64,000 nucleotides of DNA from Desulfobacteraceae bacterium (lineage in GTDB: Bacteria; Desulfobacterota; Desulfobacteria; Desulfobacterales; Desulfosalsimonadaceae), in NCBI GenBank assembly GCA_014237465.1, contig JABZFM010000006.1, positions 124,001 through 188,000 of the forward strand, given 5' to 3'. Position numbers and translations under genes: made by a program. The notes under the pieces were generated by a model. The model had not been told where the DNA came from. It did no database searches and saw only the letters and a list, made by a program, of their open reading frames with translations. Positions within the stretch are counted from its first letter, which is position 1, and each line of letters starts with the position of its first letter. Shown piece after piece: positions 62,101-64,000 of the stretch.

Positions 62101-62348
62101 GGACGCTCTTTTTCAATAATCCACGTCATTGTCTGTAAATTCAACGGTTCAATATATGTTACATCCGCCATGCCCGGATCAGTCATAATGGTTGCCGGAT
62201 TTGAATTCACCAGCACAATCTCATAACCCAGAGAACGCAATGCCTTACACGCCTGAGTGCCTGAGTAATCAAATTCACAGGCCTGACCGATTATGATCGG
62301 ACCGGACCCGATGATCATTACCTTTTTGATATCATCTAATCTGGGCAT
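59148..62348 (-). CDS. carB: carbamoyl-phosphate synthase large subunit
   Basis: A 1066-residue enzyme that makes carbamoyl phosphate for pyrimidine and arginine synthesis. Two ATP-grasp halves are visible: [20 protein letters not shown] at the N-terminus and [20 protein letters not shown] near residue 555, each followed by the nucleotide-binding motifs ([34 protein letters not shown]). The C-terminal allosteric domain is present. The length is normal. The small subunit carA is not in the window. Confidence 0.97.
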   Translation of the reverse strand: [1066 protein letters not shown]

Positions 62349-62427
62349 ATCTTCTCCTTATATTTTATTCGATTTATAATTTATTCAGTATGGATTCCCA
62401 CGGACCGTGGGAACCAGAAAAGTGATA

Positions 62428-62570
62428 CTCTCATAAAAACTCGAATGGCTAAGTTAAAAGTTCCATATACAAGGCGTAGTGATTTTTCAGGCAAGAAATC
62501 ATACATGTAGTATTTTGATTGGCTGAAAAATCACTACAACGCAGTAGATGGGGCTTTTAACGACGCCATC
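62428..62570. repeat. family A-like repeat, diverged copy A5, overlapping the end of the PurF-like gene
   Basis: A 143-bp element whose outer ends resemble family A (TCATAAAAACTCGAATGGC; the right end reads GCTTTTAACGACGCCATC) but whose centre is a different long inverted repeat (GTAGTGATTTTTCAG with CTGAAAAATCACTAC). The TGA stop codon of the PurF-like gene spans its right end. Confidence 0.75.
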
Positions 62571-63972
62571 AAAAGTGGCTGGTGCCATCCCAGCAGTGGG
62601 TGCATAGCCTTTCCTTGGGCAGACCAATGGCCGTCACCAGATCTTCCATGGTTTGATATTTCAGTGATGTCATCTTTAACCGGTCCCGGGTGCGTTCCAC
62701 CATGGCAAGATTCTCAGCTGAGCCTGAAACCGCATATTTTTCTATGTCCAGAAAATCCGGCCCCTCGATTTCATGGATTACTTTTCTCCCGATCAAATCC
62801 AGGGTGGAACGAGACGTTGAGAAATTCAAAAATTCACACGGAAAAATCAATGTGGGACAAGCAGTCCGCATATGGACTTCTTTCGCACCGGCATCAAACA
62901 ATAGCTGAATGTTCTCCTTCAGCTGCGTCCCCCGCACAATGGAATCATCACAGAATAACAGCCGTTTGCCGTTAATCAATTCCTGGACGGGAATCAATTT
63001 CATCCGGGCAACCAGGTCCCGGGTCCCCTGGTCCTGGGGCATAAAACTTCTCGGCCAGGTGGGGGTATATTTCACAAACGGCCGGCAATACGGCACTTTT
63101 TTCTCATTCGCATAACCCAGGGCATGACCAATCCCGGAATCAGGAATTCCTGAAACAGTATCAACTTCCACCGTGTCGTTTCGAGCAAGGGCGCACCCGC
63201 ACCGATATCGCACATCTTCAACATTGATCTGTTCATAACCAGAGGCGGGATATCCGTAATATACCCACAAAAATGAACAGACCTGCATCTCATCGCCCGG
63301 TTTTTTCACCTGCTCATATCCGTCGGCATCAAAAAAAACAATTTCACCCGGGCCGAGATATTTTTCAATTTTGTAGCCTAAGTTAAAAAACGCACAGGTT
63401 TCAAAGCTTGCCGCATGGGCATCTTCTTTTTTGCCAATGGCAATGGGCGTCCTGCCCAGCTTGTCCCGGGCCGCGTAAATCCCTTTTTCCGTCAGCAAAA
63501 GAATGGAACAGGAACCGGAAATGGCCTCCTGGGCGCTCGCAATACCGTCCTCAAAAGAACTCCCCCGGCTGATCAGCATGGCGACCAGTTCCGTGGGATT
63601 GACCTGGCTTTCACCGGATTCTGAAAAATTGATCTTCTGATTAAAGGCATTTTGCGCAAGTTCCGACAGATTATTAATTTTCCCCACCGTGGCAATCCCG
63701 AATGTTCCCAAATGCGAACCGATAATCAGCGGCTGGGAATCCGTATCACTAATCACCCCGATCCCTTTTTTACCAGCAAGATTCGGAAGCTCGGGTTCCA
63801 GCTTTGTCCGAAAATAGCTATTCTCTATATTTTTAATCGTTTTTTTAATACCGTCCCTGTTTCTGACGGCAAGGCCACCCCGTTTTGTTCCCAGGTGGGA
63901 ATGGTAATCTGTCCCGTAAAACACATCCTGAGTACAATCCTTTTTAGATACACATCCAAAAAATCCACCCAT
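62569..63972 (-). CDS. PurF-family amidophosphoribosyltransferase-like protein lacking the N-terminal Cys
   Basis: A 467-residue homologue of glutamine PRPP amidotransferase. The PRPP loop RLLFCDDSIVRGTQL and the C-terminal cysteine motif LCTHCWDG are in place, suggesting an iron-sulfur cluster as in the Bacillus type. In canonical PurF the residue after Met (or the propeptide) is the catalytic cysteine (CGI/CGV); here the N-terminus is MGGFFGCVSKKDC, so the nucleophile is replaced by Gly. The same MGGFFG start occurs, to my recollection, in a PurF-like clade of other anaerobes. It may use free ammonia or have another role. Confidence 0.85.
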   Translation of the reverse strand: MGGFFGCVSKKDCTQDVFYGTDYHSHLGTKRGGLAVRNRDGIKKTIKNIENSYFRTKLEPELPNLAGKKGIGVISDTDSQPLIIGSHLGTFGIATVGKINNLSELAQNAFNQKINFSESGESQVNPTELVAMLISRGSSFEDGIASAQEAISGSCSILLLTEKGIYAARDKLGRTPIAIGKKEDAHAASFETCAFFNLGYKIEKYLGPGEIVFFDADGYEQVKKPGDEMQVCSFLWVYYGYPASGYEQINVEDVRYRCGCALARNDTVEVDTVSGIPDSGIGHALGYANEKKVPYCRPFVKYTPTWPRSFMPQDQGTRDLVARMKLIPVQELINGKRLLFCDDSIVRGTQLKENIQLLFDAGAKEVHMRTACPTLIFPCEFLNFSTSRSTLDLIGRKVIHEIEGPDFLDIEKYAVSGSAENLAMVERTRDRLKMTSLKYQTMEDLVTAIGLPKERLCTHCWDGTSHF

Positions 63973-64000
63973 ACTAATAAAGTCTCCAGTTTTTTATTAA

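Overview
The window reads as chromosomal DNA of a strictly anaerobic, Gram-negative, sulfate-reducer-like bacterium, most likely a Desulfobacterota member near the Desulfobacteraceae. This is inferred from gene content, not from a marker gene. The evidence is a glycyl-radical enzyme with its two-cluster activase, MinD-type ATPases with ferredoxin inserts beside NifX-like proteins (an orp-like cluster), an octaheme cytochrome c, outer-membrane porins, lipoproteins and many two-component genes. No rRNA, tRNA, CRISPR array, prophage or full-length transposase was found.

Layout. 1-4371: 5' end of lnt (apolipoprotein N-acyltransferase), then the dTDP-L-rhamnose genes rfbD, rfbB, rfbA, rfbC. 4400-10384: a one-direction operon of a TetR regulator, a glycyl-radical activase, an NAD-dependent epimerase/dehydratase-type SDR and a 1008-residue glycyl-radical enzyme with an N-terminal SCP2 (sterol-carrier-like) domain; tandem palindromes precede it. 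11121-15694: a beta-keto acid cleavage enzyme (BKACE/DUF849), a two-subunit CoA-transferase and an acetyl-CoA hydrolase/transferase-GNAT fusion. 15850-23824: a decayed methyltransferase next to a miniature element, small housekeeping genes, an OmpA-type lipoprotein, murJ and thiM. 24133-27299: orp-like cluster. 27530-31642: small, chimeric or damaged genes (a plsC lacking its catalytic histidine motif, DUF3795 proteins, a transglutaminase-like protein, a flavodoxin-like lipoprotein). 31808-35699 (minus): yedE, tusA-like, DUF3343-like, kinase-like and porin genes, a probable selenium or sulfur uptake operon. 36147-47005: envelope proteins, VapBC, methyltransferases, a radical SAM protein, a NYN protein, HipBA and an octaheme cytochrome. 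47700-58995: biotin ligase, CYTH, metallo-beta-lactamase-fold and metallophosphoesterase proteins, three signalling proteins and a BrnTA-like pair. 59148-63972 (minus): carB and a PurF-family protein lacking the N-terminal cysteine nucleophile.

The strongest candidate for an undescribed system is the SCP2-glycyl-radical-enzyme operon. The activase would install a radical on Gly984, the CxE active-site motif points to a lyase or dehydratase, and the SCP2 domain and the 3-beta-HSD-like SDR suggest a hydrophobic or lipid-like substrate. The substrate is not determinable from sequence. The BKACE/CoA-transferase operon downstream could process a beta-keto acid, but any metabolic link is inference.

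The window also carries many short non-autonomous repeats. One family (A) repeatedly sits at the 3' ends of genes and supplies their stop codons. Two other elements contain paired GTAG-hairpin modules like REP/BIME sequences, and one of these has a perfect 6-bp target duplication.
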